In this document: positions 10,188 to 18,337 of the stretch, piece after piece | Numbering within the stretch: the first letter of the stretch is position 1 | How the letters are laid out: each line of letters starts with the position of its first letter | Assembly: GCF_010731795.1 (NCBI RefSeq) | Contig: NZ_AP022591.1 | Location: 2,170,001 to 2,234,000, forward strand | From: Mycolicibacterium celeriflavum | GTDB lineage: Bacteria; Actinomycetota; Actinomycetes; Mycobacteriales; Mycobacteriaceae | Direction of reading: 5' to 3' | Length of the DNA stretch: 64,000 nt | Made by a program: the position numbers and the translations under genes | The notes under the pieces: generated by a model | Database searches by the model: none | The model's input: the letters and a program-made list of their open reading frames with translations, nothing else | Told to the model about the DNA's origin: nothing

Positions 10188-10926
10188 CGGCGCAGTGACC
10201 CGCTCGGAGCAGGATCGCTCGCTGTCGTTCGGCGCGGAAGCCGCTGCCTACGAGCGGGGCCGGCCGTCGTATCCGCCCGACGCGATCAACTGGCTGCTGC
10301 CCGACGGCGCCACCACGGTGCTCGACCTCGGGGCGGGCACCGGCAAGCTGACGACCCGGCTCGTCGAGCGCGGCCTCGACGTGGTCGCCGTCGACCCCAT
10401 CCCAGAAATGCTCGAGCTGCTGAGCAATTCGCTACCCGACACGCCCGCGCTGCTGGGCACCGCGGAGGAGATTCCGCTGCCCGACGACAGCGTCGACGCG
10501 GTGCTGGTGGCCCAGGCCTGGCACTGGTTCGATCTCGACCGCGCGGTCAAGGAAGTCGCCCGGGTGTTGCGCCCCGGCGGCCGGCTCGGCCTGGTGTGGA
10601 ACACCCGCGACGAGCGGCTGGGCTGGGTGAAGGAGCTGGGCCGCATCATCGGCCATGAGGACGACCCGTTCAACGCCACCGTGACGCTGCCCGAGCCGTT
10701 CACCGCCGTCGAGCGTCACCAGGTCGAGTGGACCAACTACCTGACCCCGCAAGCACTCATCGATCTGGTGGCTTCCCGCAGCTACTGCATCACCTCCCCG
10801 GAGAAAGTGCGCACCCGCACGCTGGACCGCGTGCGTGAACTGCTGGCCACCCACCCGGCGCTTGCCAACTCCACCGGGCTGGCGCTGCCCTACGTCACCG
10901 TGTGTATCCGCGCTTCGCTGACCTGA
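10174..10926 (+). CDS. Class I SAM-dependent methyltransferase (Rv3342-like)
   Basis: A 250-residue methyltransferase of the UbiE/type 11 group; the substrate is unknown. Motif I is [12 protein letters not shown] (about residues 49-60), motif [13 protein letters not shown], and motif [15 protein letters not shown] with the post-motif [14 protein letters not shown]. The gene overlaps metX by 14 bases, so it is the third gene of the SAM-riboswitch operon. It is therefore under control by its own likely cofactor. The [17 protein letters not shown]-terminus is typical of this actinobacterial group. The substrate cannot be read from sequence. Confidence 0.88.
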   Translation: MTANDGAVTRSEQDRSLSFGAEAAAYERGRPSYPPDAINWLLPDGATTVLDLGAGTGKLTTRLVERGLDVVAVDPIPEMLELLSNSLPDTPALLGTAEEIPLPDDSVDAVLVAQAWHWFDLDRAVKEVARVLRPGGRLGLVWNTRDERLGWVKELGRIIGHEDDPFNATVTLPEPFTAVERHQVEWTNYLTPQALIDLVASRSYCITSPEKVRTRTLDRVRELLATHPALANSTGLALPYVTVCIRASLT

Positions 10927-11031
10927 CGCCCGAAACTGAGCATGTGTTTCTCCTTCCGCCGCCGCGCGACTATGTAGCAGCGACGTCAGCCTGGCGGACC
11001 GAGTAGCTAGCAGCCGGATCGTGGCGGAATC

Positions 11032-11378
11032 TTACGAATGATGGTCGGAGTGCTGGCGGATCCGCCACGTTCGTGAGACAGGGTTTCTACCCCGTCGGTG
11101 TTGAGTGAGGAAGGCGTGAATCTCCTCGCCAACGCGTCCGGTGCGTTCTCGGCCGCAAAGTGTCCGGCGCCCGGCAAGACAAGTAGTGCGCCGACGGCAG
11201 GTGCGCTCGCATTCGCGGGTCTCGCGGCGAAGTAGGGCTCCGGGGTGCCCCAGATGATCAGCTTTGTGCCCGTGATCTCCCGGAGTCCCTGTTCGAGCAG
11301 TTGGCACTCAGATACATAGCCTTGCAGACGCTCGAGTTTGAGAATCGTTCGCCGCGTGGCGACGAAAGGCCCTGGAGA
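11032..11378 (-). pseudogene. Remnant of an alpha/beta hydrolase (haloalkane dehalogenase-like), frameshifted
   Basis: On the minus strand one frame opens after a stop at 11381 and reads TRRTILKLERLQGYVSEC, then LIIWGTPEPYFAARP and LPGAGHFAAENAPDA. This is the C-terminal half of an alpha/beta hydrolase: the acid-bearing strand IIWG and the catalytic-His motif GAGHF. Near 11131-11140 the similarity jumps to another frame that reads VGEEIHAFLTQHR, the expected final helix. The gene thus has at least one frameshift, and the nucleophile half is missing or unrecognisable upstream (11379-11640). The exact left and right limits are uncertain. Confidence 0.6.
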
Positions 11379-11637
11379 TCATCGGCGGCCATTCCGTCGC
11401 ACAGCAGCGTGAGCTTGCAGCGCGTCAGCCCGGCGTCCTCAGCGTTGAACGTGTCCCAGTCCCGTGCCGACGATTCGGCGGTGTTGCGTTCGATTAGGCG
11501 ATCTCGGGTGTTCTGTGGCGCTGGTGTTCGATGCGGCGGGCCTTCGAGGTTGTCGAGGTACGCGGGGCTCGTTTCGCCGAATGTGCCGTTTGCAAGTTCG
11601 TTAACCTTGCGAGAGCGTGCCAGCCTCGCCTATCGGT

Positions 11638-12042
11638 TTATGGCGCGGGGTCTACCGGCGTCCCCCTGAACGGCGGCGCAGGCGCGAAGGTTGCACCCGG
11701 CTGTTGTTGACCGACGACCGGCGGTTCCCGGCCCGGGACCTCAGCAGCGGGCGGCTGCTGACTCGCCGGCGCAGCGGCCGGAGCTACGCAGGTCCATCGT
11801 GGGGAGCCGAAGGTTCCGTTCCACACTCCGCCGGATTCCTCGCAGCAGGCGGAAGTGGCCTTGCCCGTTTTGAGGCAGACGTCATACTTTTCGATATCCC
11901 ACTCGCCGGGCGAACTCCCGTCGTTGGGTCTGGCGCTCCCGGTTGCCGGATATCCGAGTGCGATGACAGGCAGCGCAATGAAAACTGCGCATACTGCGGC
12001 CGGCACGAACCTGCGCAACGCGACGGGAAAAGTAGCATTCAT
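11638..12042 (-). CDS. Small secreted Cys-containing protein with Pro/Gln-rich tail
   Basis: 134 residues with a clear Sec signal peptide: R10 and R11, a hydrophobic core at about 12-30, and probable cleavage near ATGSA at about 33-37. The mature part has four cysteines (C56, C66, C67, C85) in a compact EWDIEKYDVCLKTGKAT...CCEESGGVW...RWTC block. That spacing suggests one or two disulfides outside the membrane. Residues 86-134 are a Pro/Ala/Gln-rich, probably disordered tail. I recognise the pattern as one found in mycobacterial secreted proteins of unknown function, but cannot name a role. It is isolated among degraded DNA. The start is ATG 12042. Confidence 0.7.
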   Translation of the reverse strand: MNATFPVALRRFVPAAVCAVFIALPVIALGYPATGSARPNDGSSPGEWDIEKYDVCLKTGKATSACCEESGGVWNGTFGSPRWTCVAPAAAPASQQPPAAEVPGREPPVVGQQQPGATFAPAPPFRGTPVDPAP

Positions 12043-12838
12043 GGTGTCGTCCTCACAGTTCAGGAGGTGGCTCGACGCCGATCCGACACCCGACGAAAGG
12101 TCGCCAAACTCGCCCGTATGGTTTCGCGAGCATTCGCTGAAAACCCGCTTCAGTCAATGCCGACGATCGCCTCGCCCGGCAACCCCTCCGCTCGATACAG
12201 CAGGCGAATCTCTACCCAAGCCTCCACGAAGACATTCCCATGTCATCCTCCTGGCTCGGGATAAAGCCATGCCACCGGCCAGGAGTTCAAAACTCGATTG
12301 CCGCGTCGGGGTCAGCCTTCACGTGCCGCCGGCATATAGATCCCGCCAAGCGCAAATATGCGTCAGCTACCTCTTGAATTGGCCGTCACGTGACCGAATC
12401 TTCCGAACGGGTTGTTCCAAGTTCCTTACCGATGCGTATGTGAAGGATCGCTGACACAGTGCGGCGCGCGATGGCCGCGTTGGTGACATTAACTGCGCCA
12501 GCCGACGCTTCCTAACCGTGCCGCGACCCAGTGCACCTCGGCCAGCGTGTCTCACGCTCAGTGCATACTCGCAGCGTTGATGGTGTCTTCGACGGGTCAT
12601 CACACTCGTCGTCCAGACAGGCACGTCCCACCACTCACGTCTGCTTTCCGCGTGATTGTGTTGTCCCACAAGCGCGGTGACGGGTTCGTCTCACGAATCA
12701 CGTTATTCCTAGTTGGCGGCGCAGCGCGCACCCTACGAGCGTGGGGAGTACAGGCGAACCCGCTCTTGCTTGCCCTTGAGCGCGATTGCCGGCGTGCACG
12801 TCGTGGGGTGTGGGGCGCGATGTGGCTACCGTTGGGTT
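12043..12838. other. Gene-poor stretch, no credible coding sequence
   Basis: About 800 bases with lower GC bias than its surroundings. The open frames in it lack codon-position bias, recognisable motifs or sensible starts. It may hold the promoter of the secreted protein at 12042 (leftward) and of the SpoIIAA-like gene (rightward). I see no repeat or RNA structure I could defend. It is probably decayed DNA left by past insertion or deletion. Confidence 0.5.
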
Positions 12839-13339
12839 GTGCTCAAGGAACTTGCGGGAATGCCTGCTGGCATTCAGGCCCTGGAGGCCGTCGGCACGGT
12901 GACAGCAGACGACTACGCGCGAGTCTTCGCGCCGCTAGTCGATCAGGCGCGACGAACAGAAAGTCGGATGCGACTCCTCTACCAATTCGGCCCGGGCTTC
13001 GACCGGATCACGCCAGGTGCGCTATGGGCGGACAGCCGACTTGGGACGAGTTACGCGCGGCTGCTCGACGGCTGCGCTGTCGTGAGCGACATCGGCTGGG
13101 TTCGGGCGCCAACCCGCGGCATCGCAGCGTGGATGCCGTGCCCGGTGCGGGTGTATGGCAACGCTGAGCGCGCTGACGCCGTCGCGTGGCTGACCTCGCT
13201 ACCGGAAGGCGCTGAGGTTTCCGTTCGTGACATAACCAAGGCCTACATCGGCGGAGTGGGCGGCGCGCTCGGGAGCCTTGGGAAGCTTGTCATCTCCAAG
13301 GTTCTAAAGGGCCGTCAGGCCCATCATCGGGCTCCTTGA
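12839..13339 (+). CDS. SpoIIAA-like (STAS-related) domain protein
   Basis: About 166 residues resembling the SpoIIAA-like family (single alpha/beta domain). It reads VLKELAGMPAGIQALEAVGT, then VTADDYARVFAPLVDQA, RMRLLYQFGPGFDRITPGALWAD, RGIAAWMPCPVRVY and AVAWLTSLP. This strand-helix order fits the family, whose members may bind lipids or act in signalling; the function is not known. I chose GTG 12839 because it keeps the first beta strand. ATG 12860, nine bases after an AAGGA, is the alternative and would remove seven residues. The residues after about 135 (IGGVGGALGSLGKL) are extra to the domain. A pair of hairpins follows the stop. Confidence 0.65.
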   Translation: MLKELAGMPAGIQALEAVGTVTADDYARVFAPLVDQARRTESRMRLLYQFGPGFDRITPGALWADSRLGTSYARLLDGCAVVSDIGWVRAPTRGIAAWMPCPVRVYGNAERADAVAWLTSLPEGAEVSVRDITKAYIGGVGGALGSLGKLVISKVLKGRQAHHRAP

Positions 13340-13371
13340 TCGAAGGGCCTCCGGCCACGACTGAACGAAAC

Positions 13372-13403
13372 GGCGCTCACGTGCATTGGTTAGGCTGAGC
13401 GCC
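13372..13403 (+). terminator. Perfect 8-bp hairpin downstream of the SpoIIAA-like gene
   Basis: GGCGCTCA (13372-13379) and TGAGCGCC (13396-13403) are exact inverted repeats around a 16-base loop. A second hairpin follows five bases later. It lies 33 bases past the stop codon and 108 bases before the antitoxin start. It could be a terminator or an operator of the toxin-antitoxin operon. Confidence 0.45.
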
Positions 13404-13407
13404 CTCG

Positions 13408-13422
13408 ACGACGCATCGTCGT
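13408..13422 (+). terminator. Second compact hairpin before the toxin-antitoxin operon
   Basis: ACGACG, loop CAT, CGTCGT: a perfect 6-bp stem. It is tandem with the 13372-13403 hairpin. No U tract follows, so termination activity is a guess. Confidence 0.4.
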
Positions 13423-13510
13423 AAGCACAACACAAGATGTGGTGCACGAAAAGTCGCGAGAAGTTCGCACATATCTTCAGTTTCGGCCGAACGTGGCAAA
13501 AAGGGCTATT

Positions 13511-13876
13511 ATGTCCAATATGGCCACTTTGACGTTCCGTAACCGTGACGGCGAACTGGTCGACGTGCCGACCGTGGCCGCCACCCGTTTCAAGAACGAG
13601 TTCGGGGCGGTCTTCGAGCAGGCCACCAGCACAGGCGCCGTGGCGATCACCAAGCACAACACGCCGAGGGCGGTGTTGTTGTCGTACGCCGAGTTCGAGG
13701 CGCTGACGAAGGCCGGCGCACCTGCGCTCGACGAGCTGACGGAGCAGTTCGACGATCTTCTCGAACGGATGCAGAGCCCGAAGGCGAAGGAGGGTATGGC
13801 GGCTGCCTTCGACGCCAACCCGGATCAACTGGGCCGCGCCGCGGTGAAGGCGGCCCGCCCGAAACGGCGGCGCTGA
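13511..13876 (+). CDS. Type II antitoxin, Phd/YefM-like
   Basis: A 121-residue antitoxin expected to bind and neutralise the downstream kinase-like toxin and repress the shared promoter. The N-terminal part has the Phd/YefM fold: VPTVAATRFKNEFGAVFEQA, TGAVAITKHNTPRAVLLSYAEFEAL (about residues 20-65). The C-terminal part (70-121) is acidic and helical, then ends in a basic PKRRR, as toxin-wrapping tails do. The start is ATG 13511, six bases after AAGGG. An in-frame extension to 13439 lacks a ribosome binding site. The stop TGA 13874-13876 is followed at once, in the same frame, by the toxin coding sequence. Confidence 0.85.
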   Translation: MSNMATLTFRNRDGELVDVPTVAATRFKNEFGAVFEQATSTGAVAITKHNTPRAVLLSYAEFEALTKAGAPALDELTEQFDDLLERMQSPKAKEGMAAAFDANPDQLGRAAVKAARPKRRR

Positions 13877-14503
13877 CTGTCCCGGCTCTATGTCCTTGCC
13901 GGCGTCAACGGCGCCGGCAAGAGCAGCATCGGCGGCGCGATGATCCGCGCGGCGGACAGTGATTACTACAACCCCGACGAGGCCGCGCGCCAACTGATTG
14001 CGGCCAACCCCCGGCTTGACCAGACCAACGCGAACGCCGTGGCGTGGCGTCAGGGGACGCGACTCCTCGAGCGGGCGATCCACGAACGGCTTGATCTCGC
14101 GTTGGAGACCACGCTCGGTGGAAGCACCATCGCCCGGTTGCTGTCCGAAGCGGCGTCAGAACGCATCGAAGTGCGCATCTGGTACGTCGGGTTGTCCAGC
14201 GCCGACGCACATGTCGAGCGGGTTCGGCAGCGGGTGCGGTCCGGCGGCCACGACATCCCCGAAGCCGACATCCGGCGCCGCTGGCGACACAGCAGGCAGA
14301 ACCTGGTGCAATTGCTGCCAGTACTCGCCGAACTGCGGGTCTACGACAACTCCGCACACGCCGACCCTGCCGAAGGGCAGGCGCCGCGGCCGGTGCTGGT
14401 GCTGCACGTGGACCACGGCGAGGTCGTCGGTCCCGCGGACCTGTCGGCGACACCGGCATGGGCGAAGCCGATCGTCGCGGCCGCGCTGAAGCTACATGCA
14501 TAA
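13877..14503 (+). CDS. Zeta-toxin-like P-loop kinase (toxin of the TA pair), CTG start
   Basis: About 208 residues of a zeta-type toxin, a family whose studied members phosphorylate UDP-N-acetylglucosamine and block wall synthesis. Walker A is YVLAGVNGAGKSS (residues 5-17). The NPDEAARQL substrate-binding segment, the ETTLGG strand and the arginine-rich lid GGHDIPEADIRRRW all fit. Walker A must be inside the protein, yet an in-frame TGA (the antitoxin stop) stands directly before it. The only near-cognate start between is CTG 13877. The first ATG (13940) would delete Walker A. Either CTG is used by coupled re-initiation, or the gene has lost its start; a single base removed from TGACTGTCC would recreate an overlapping ATG. 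Confidence 0.75.
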   Translation: MSRLYVLAGVNGAGKSSIGGAMIRAADSDYYNPDEAARQLIAANPRLDQTNANAVAWRQGTRLLERAIHERLDLALETTLGGSTIARLLSEAASERIEVRIWYVGLSSADAHVERVRQRVRSGGHDIPEADIRRRWRHSRQNLVQLLPVLAELRVYDNSAHADPAEGQAPRPVLVLHVDHGEVVGPADLSATPAWAKPIVAAALKLHA

Positions 14504-14602
14504 CCGGGAAGCCCCTGGGAACACCGACCGCAATGACGACTCAACGACAGAGCTGTCCCGGGCATCGCCTCGGATCGGCCCGCCAAGAACAGTGGGGTGG
14601 TC

Positions 14603-15355
14603 ATGCCGGGATGGCTTGAAGCCGGATGGTGGGGGCTGGTGGCGGGCGCTGCCCTGGTTCTCGGTGCGCTGATCGGCTGGGCCGCACGGGTGCCGGTTCG
14701 AGTGGTCGCGGGCGTCATGGCGTTCGGCGCGGGTGTGCTGATTTCTGCGCTGGCGTTCGACCTCATGGACGAAGCGGAGCGCACCGGCGGGCTGTTGGCG
14801 ACCGCGATCGGTTTCCTCGGCGGGGCCGTTGCGTACGTCGCCGCGAACGCGGCGCTGGCCCGGCACGGCGCGCGCCATCGTAAGCGCTCACACGACCGGC
14901 AACCGACGGAGGAGCAAGCGAGCGGCAGCGGGGCGGCGATCGCGATCGGAGCCCTGCTCGACGGTGTGCCGGAGTCGGTGGTGCTGGGCATTTCCCTGCT
15001 CGGCGGGCAGGGCGTCGGAGTGCCCGTGCTGGCGGCGGTGTTCATCTCGAACTTTCCGGAGGGGCTGTCCAGCGCCGCCGGGATGAAGCAGGCCGGTCGC
15101 ACTGCGCGTTACGTCTTCGGAGTGTGGGGCGGAATCGCGGTGATCAGCGGTATCTCCGCAATGTTGGGATATGTGCTGCTGGCCAACGCCTCGCCGGCTC
15201 TCGTCGCGGTGATCACCGCAGTCGCCGCCGGAGCGATCCTGGCGATGATCGCCGACACCATGGTTCCTGAAGCCTTCGAGGAAGCGCACACCCTGACCGG
15301 AGTGATCACCGCGATCGGCTTCCTGACCGCCTTCGCGATCGAACGGGTGGCCTAG
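14603..15355 (+). CDS. ZIP-family metal transporter
   Basis: A 250-residue inner-membrane protein with about eight hydrophobic segments, importing zinc or another divalent cation by family analogy. The two metal-site helices are visible: IGALLDGVPESVVLGISL (helix IV) and FISNFPEGLSSAAG (helix V). They carry the conserved Glu, Pro and Asn or Asp, although the usual His positions are partly replaced (DGVPES rather than HNIPEG). A His/Arg-rich cytoplasmic loop (about 95-115, RHGARHRKRSHDRQ) is the expected variable region. The start is ATG 14603; GTG 14597 is in frame. The gene stands alone and ends five bases from the convergent DUF3017 gene. Confidence 0.85.
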   Translation: MPGWLEAGWWGLVAGAALVLGALIGWAARVPVRVVAGVMAFGAGVLISALAFDLMDEAERTGGLLATAIGFLGGAVAYVAANAALARHGARHRKRSHDRQPTEEQASGSGAAIAIGALLDGVPESVVLGISLLGGQGVGVPVLAAVFISNFPEGLSSAAGMKQAGRTARYVFGVWGGIAVISGISAMLGYVLLANASPALVAVITAVAAGAILAMIADTMVPEAFEEAHTLTGVITAIGFLTAFAIERVA

Positions 15356-15360
15356 CGGCG

Positions 15361-15702
15361 CTAACTCGTCCCCAGCGGATCGATGGTCCAGGCGATGTAG
15401 AGCATCGTTGCGCTGACGGTCGCGGTGGTGACGAAGTCGACGCCCCGGCTGCGCACCGCGAGCAGGCCCGCGCGGTCGTCGCTCAACACCAGCCGTAGCG
15501 CCGCGGCGACGCCGACCCCGATCGCGATCACCAACGCGCCACGCCGCCAGTAGCCGGCGACCACCAGGACGAACGCGACGACGAAGGTCAGGCCCACCGA
15601 CCAGAACGGCCACTGGCCGGTGAACACTTTGCGCGCGAACTCTTTTGGCGTCACGTCGCGGCCGATGTCACCGGCTCTTCGCGCGAGCGTCCCCAGCCCC
15701 AT
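15361..15702 (-). CDS. DUF3017 membrane protein (Rv3355c-like)
   Basis: 113 residues with three predicted membrane segments ([52 protein letters not shown]). The PFWSVGLTF...[12 protein letters not shown]...[11 protein letters not shown] order is the DUF3017 pattern, conserved after folD in mycobacteria. Its start (ATG 15702) lies 35 bases inside the end of folD in another frame, so translation is probably coupled. A shorter start cannot be excluded. Function is unknown. Confidence 0.82.
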   Translation of the reverse strand: MGLGTLARRAGDIGRDVTPKEFARKVFTGQWPFWSVGLTFVVAFVLVVAGYWRRGALVIAIGVGVAAALRLVLSDDRAGLLAVRSRGVDFVTTATVSATMLYIAWTIDPLGTS

Positions 15703-16564
15703 GGGCGGGGCCCCACAACACTGCCTCGGCGCGCTCGACGACGTTGGTCAGCAGGAACGCACGGGTCAACGGGCCGACGCCGCCGGGGTTCGGCGACACG
15801 TGGCCGGCGACGTCCCAGACATCGGGGTGCACGTCGCCGACGAGCTTGCCGTTCTCGTCGCGGCTCACCCCGACGTCGACGACGGCAGCACCCGGGCGCA
15901 CCATCTCAGCGGTCACCATGTGCGGCATACCCGCCGCGGCGACGATGATGTCGGCCTCGCGAGCGAGCTCGGGCAGATGACGAGTCGCGGTGTGGCACAA
16001 GGTCACTGTGGCGTTCTCTGAGCGCCGGGTCAGCAGCAGGCCAAGCGGGCGGCCGACGGTCACCCCGCGCCCGATGACGACGACATGCGCGCCGGCGATC
16101 TCCACCTCGTAGCGGCGCAGCAAATGCACGATGCCCCGCGGGGTGCACGGCAGCGGCGCGGGCTCGTTGAGAACCAGCCGGCCCAGGTTCGTCGGATGCA
16201 GACCGTCGGCGTCCTTGTCCGGATCGACCCGCTCCAGGGCGGCATTCTCGTTGAGGTGTTTGGGCAGCGGCAACTGCACGATGTAGCCGGTGCACTCGGG
16301 GTTGGCGTTGAGTTCGTCGATGGTCTCGTCGAGTTTGGCTTGGCTGATGTCGGCGGGCAGATCGCGCCGGATCGAGTTGATGCCGACCTTCGCGCAGTCG
16401 GCGTGCTTGCCGCGCACGTAGGCGTGCGAGCCCGGGTCGTCGCCCACCAGCACTGTGCCTAGACCGGGCGTAAGTCCCGCCGCGGTCAGAGCCGCGACCC
16501 GTTCGGAGAGGTCGACGAAGATCTCGTCGCGCGTGGCCTTGCCGTCCAATGTGATCGCACCCAC
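15668..16564 (-). CDS. folD: Bifunctional methylene-THF dehydrogenase/cyclohydrolase
   Basis: A 298-residue FolD that interconverts 5,10-methylene-THF and 10-formyl-THF in cytosolic one-carbon metabolism. The catalytic loop [17 protein letters not shown] contains the essential Lys (near residue 53). The family signatures [14 protein letters not shown] (about 93-106) and [11 protein letters not shown] are present. The NADP Rossmann segment [18 protein letters not shown] and the C-terminal [18 protein letters not shown] are also there. The start is GTG 16564. Its final codons overlap the DUF3017 gene. It diverges from the flavin oxidoreductase gene 28 bases away. Confidence 0.95.
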   Translation of the reverse strand: MGAITLDGKATRDEIFVDLSERVAALTAAGLTPGLGTVLVGDDPGSHAYVRGKHADCAKVGINSIRRDLPADISQAKLDETIDELNANPECTGYIVQLPLPKHLNENAALERVDPDKDADGLHPTNLGRLVLNEPAPLPCTPRGIVHLLRRYEVEIAGAHVVVIGRGVTVGRPLGLLLTRRSENATVTLCHTATRHLPELAREADIIVAAAGMPHMVTAEMVRPGAAVVDVGVSRDENGKLVGDVHPDVWDVAGHVSPNPGGVGPLTRAFLLTNVVERAEAVLWGPAHGAGDARAKSR

Positions 16565-16592
16565 GCGCCCCAGTCTGGCATGCTCCTTTCAT

Positions 16593-17816
16593 ATGAACAC
16601 CCAGCCCAATGTGTTCACCCCGGCCAAGCTCGGCCCGGTGACCCTGCGCAACCGGATCATCAAGGCGGCTACGTTCGAGGCGGCGACGCCCAACGCGCTC
16701 GTCACCGACGACTTGATCAACTACCACCGGCTGCCCGCCGCAGGCGGGGTCGGCATGACGACGGTGGCGTACTGCGCGGTCGCCCCCGGTGGGCGCACCG
16801 ACGGCTGGCAGATCTGGATGCGTCCGGAGGCTGTGCCGGGGCTAAAGAAGTTGACCGAAGCGATCCACGCCGAGGGCGCGGCGATCAGCGCGCAGATCGG
16901 TCACGCCGGGCCGGTCGCGAACGCGCGGACGAACAAGGCCAAAGCGCTGGCGCCGGTGCGCTTCTTCAATCCGCTGTCCATGCGGTTCGCCAAGAAGGCC
17001 ACCCGCGACGACATCCGCGACGTCACCGAGGCGCACGCCAACGCCGCTCGTCTGGCGATCGAGTCCGGCTTCGACGCGGTCGAGATCCACCTCGGACACA
17101 ACTATCTCGCCAGCTCGTTCCTGAGCCCGTTGCTCAACCGGCGCACCGACGAATTCGGCGGCTCGCTAAAGAACCGCGCAAAGGTGGCGCGCGGCGTCGT
17201 CACCGCCGTGCGCCGCGCCGTCGAAAAGGAGGGCAACCCGATCGCGGTGACCGCCAAGCTCACCATGACCGACGGGGTGCGCGGCGGTATCAGCGTCGAG
17301 GAGTCACTGCAGACCGCGAAGTGGCTCGAGGAGGACGGCGGGCTCGACGCCATCGAGCTCACCGCGGGCAGCTCGCTGGTCAACCCCATGTACCTGTTCC
17401 GTGGCGATGCCCCGGTGAAGGAGTTCGCCGGCGCGTTCAAACCACCGCTCCGGTGGGGCATCCGGATGACCGGTAAGAAGTTCCTGCGCGAGTACCCCTA
17501 CCGCGAGGCTTTCCTGCTCCGCGACGCCAAGCTGTTTCGTGCGGAGCTGAAGCTGCCGCTGATCCTGCTGGGCGGCATCACCAACCGCGACACGATGGAC
17601 CTGGCGATGGCCGAGGGGTTCGAGTTCGTCGCGATGGGCCGCGCGCTGCTGGCAGAACCCGACCTGATCAACCGCATCCAGGCCGACAGATCGGTGCGGT
17701 CGATCTGCGATCACAACAACAAGTGCATGACCACGATCTACAGCCACACCCATTGTGTGCTGACGGGGGCGCCGGACAACTATCAGCCGTCCGCCGCGTC
17801 CCGCGGCTCGACGTAG
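16593..17816 (+). CDS. NADH:flavin oxidoreductase / old yellow enzyme-like
   Basis: A 407-residue FMN-dependent TIM-barrel oxidoreductase. The N-terminus LGPVTLRNRIIKAATFEA, the HAGPVANARTN segment, EIHLGHNYLASSFLSPLLNRR and the FMN-phosphate loop ILLGGITNRDTMDLAMAEGFEFVAMGRALL all fit the family. The IHLGHNYL motif carries the substrate-binding His and Asn. It resembles the longer bacterial ene-reductase/dienoyl-CoA-reductase barrels. The C-terminal CDHNNKCMTTIYSHTHC has cysteines but too few and too widely spaced to propose a 4Fe-4S cluster with confidence. I took ATG 16593 rather than the open extension back to 16455, which runs through folD. The substrate is unknown. Confidence 0.85.
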   Translation: MNTQPNVFTPAKLGPVTLRNRIIKAATFEAATPNALVTDDLINYHRLPAAGGVGMTTVAYCAVAPGGRTDGWQIWMRPEAVPGLKKLTEAIHAEGAAISAQIGHAGPVANARTNKAKALAPVRFFNPLSMRFAKKATRDDIRDVTEAHANAARLAIESGFDAVEIHLGHNYLASSFLSPLLNRRTDEFGGSLKNRAKVARGVVTAVRRAVEKEGNPIAVTAKLTMTDGVRGGISVEESLQTAKWLEEDGGLDAIELTAGSSLVNPMYLFRGDAPVKEFAGAFKPPLRWGIRMTGKKFLREYPYREAFLLRDAKLFRAELKLPLILLGGITNRDTMDLAMAEGFEFVAMGRALLAEPDLINRIQADRSVRSICDHNNKCMTTIYSHTHCVLTGAPDNYQPSAASRGST

Positions 17817-18202
17817 GCCACCATCGGTTCGGTGACGAGCACGCGGTCTCCCGAAGTCACGAGCAGTTCCTTCGCGGAGAACGTGTAGGTGGCGCCCTCG
17901 TGCTCGACGGTGAACACCCCGTCATCGTTCTCGACCGCCGCGGCGGTCAACACCAACCCGTCGCTCATCCGGACACCGCGGTACTCAAGGCTCCCGCCCC
18001 GCACGCAGATTGCCACCAGCGCAAACTGGGTGCGGCCGAATGCCACTGGCTCCCAAGGCGCTTCGCAGCGGGCCTCGGAGTCGACGAACCCACGATCGTC
18101 GATGGCAATGGCGCTCTGCGCATCGACCGTCGGCGCCAGGAACGCCGCCGCGATGCAGAGCCCGGCAATGCCGACGCAGACGAAAGGCGCCCGAGACACC
18201 AT
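17783..18202 (-). CDS. Secreted hypothetical protein
   Basis: 139 residues beginning MVSRAPFVCVGIAGLCIAAA, a signal peptide with probable cleavage after VDAQ (about residue 28). The mature protein has two cysteines (in DSEARCEAPW and VAICVRGG) that could form a disulfide. It has a beta-rich pattern (FTVEHEGATYTFSAKELLV). Homologous small exported proteins occur in mycobacteria, but I know no function. A longer frame to 18292 adds a charged stretch that would spoil the signal peptide, so I start at ATG 18202. The 3' end overlaps the convergent flavoprotein gene by 34 bases. Confidence 0.75.
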   Translation of the reverse strand: MVSRAPFVCVGIAGLCIAAAFLAPTVDAQSAIAIDDRGFVDSEARCEAPWEPVAFGRTQFALVAICVRGGSLEYRGVRMSDGLVLTAAAVENDDGVFTVEHEGATYTFSAKELLVTSGDRVLVTEPMVAYVEPRDAADG

Positions 18203-18337
18203 GACCAATGGTGACCACGATTCGACGCCATTGGCGCGCGACTCGCCGGACGATCGGCAAACTTTCGTCACTTGCATCCGCGACGGCATCACGGACCGCC
18301 TCCGCGCACAGCGCCCTTACCGTTAGAGTTGGCCTCG

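Noticed and set aside
12180..12260. Short minus-strand frame after an AGGAGG near 12247
   Set aside because: The frames are 9 or 31 codons, with wrong or zero spacing to the AGGAGG, and have no recognisable sequence.
17700..17760. 4Fe-4S cluster in the OYE-like protein from its C-terminal cysteines
   Set aside because: The CDHNNKCMTTIYSHTHC spacing does not give the four-cysteine pattern of 2,4-dienoyl-CoA reductases.
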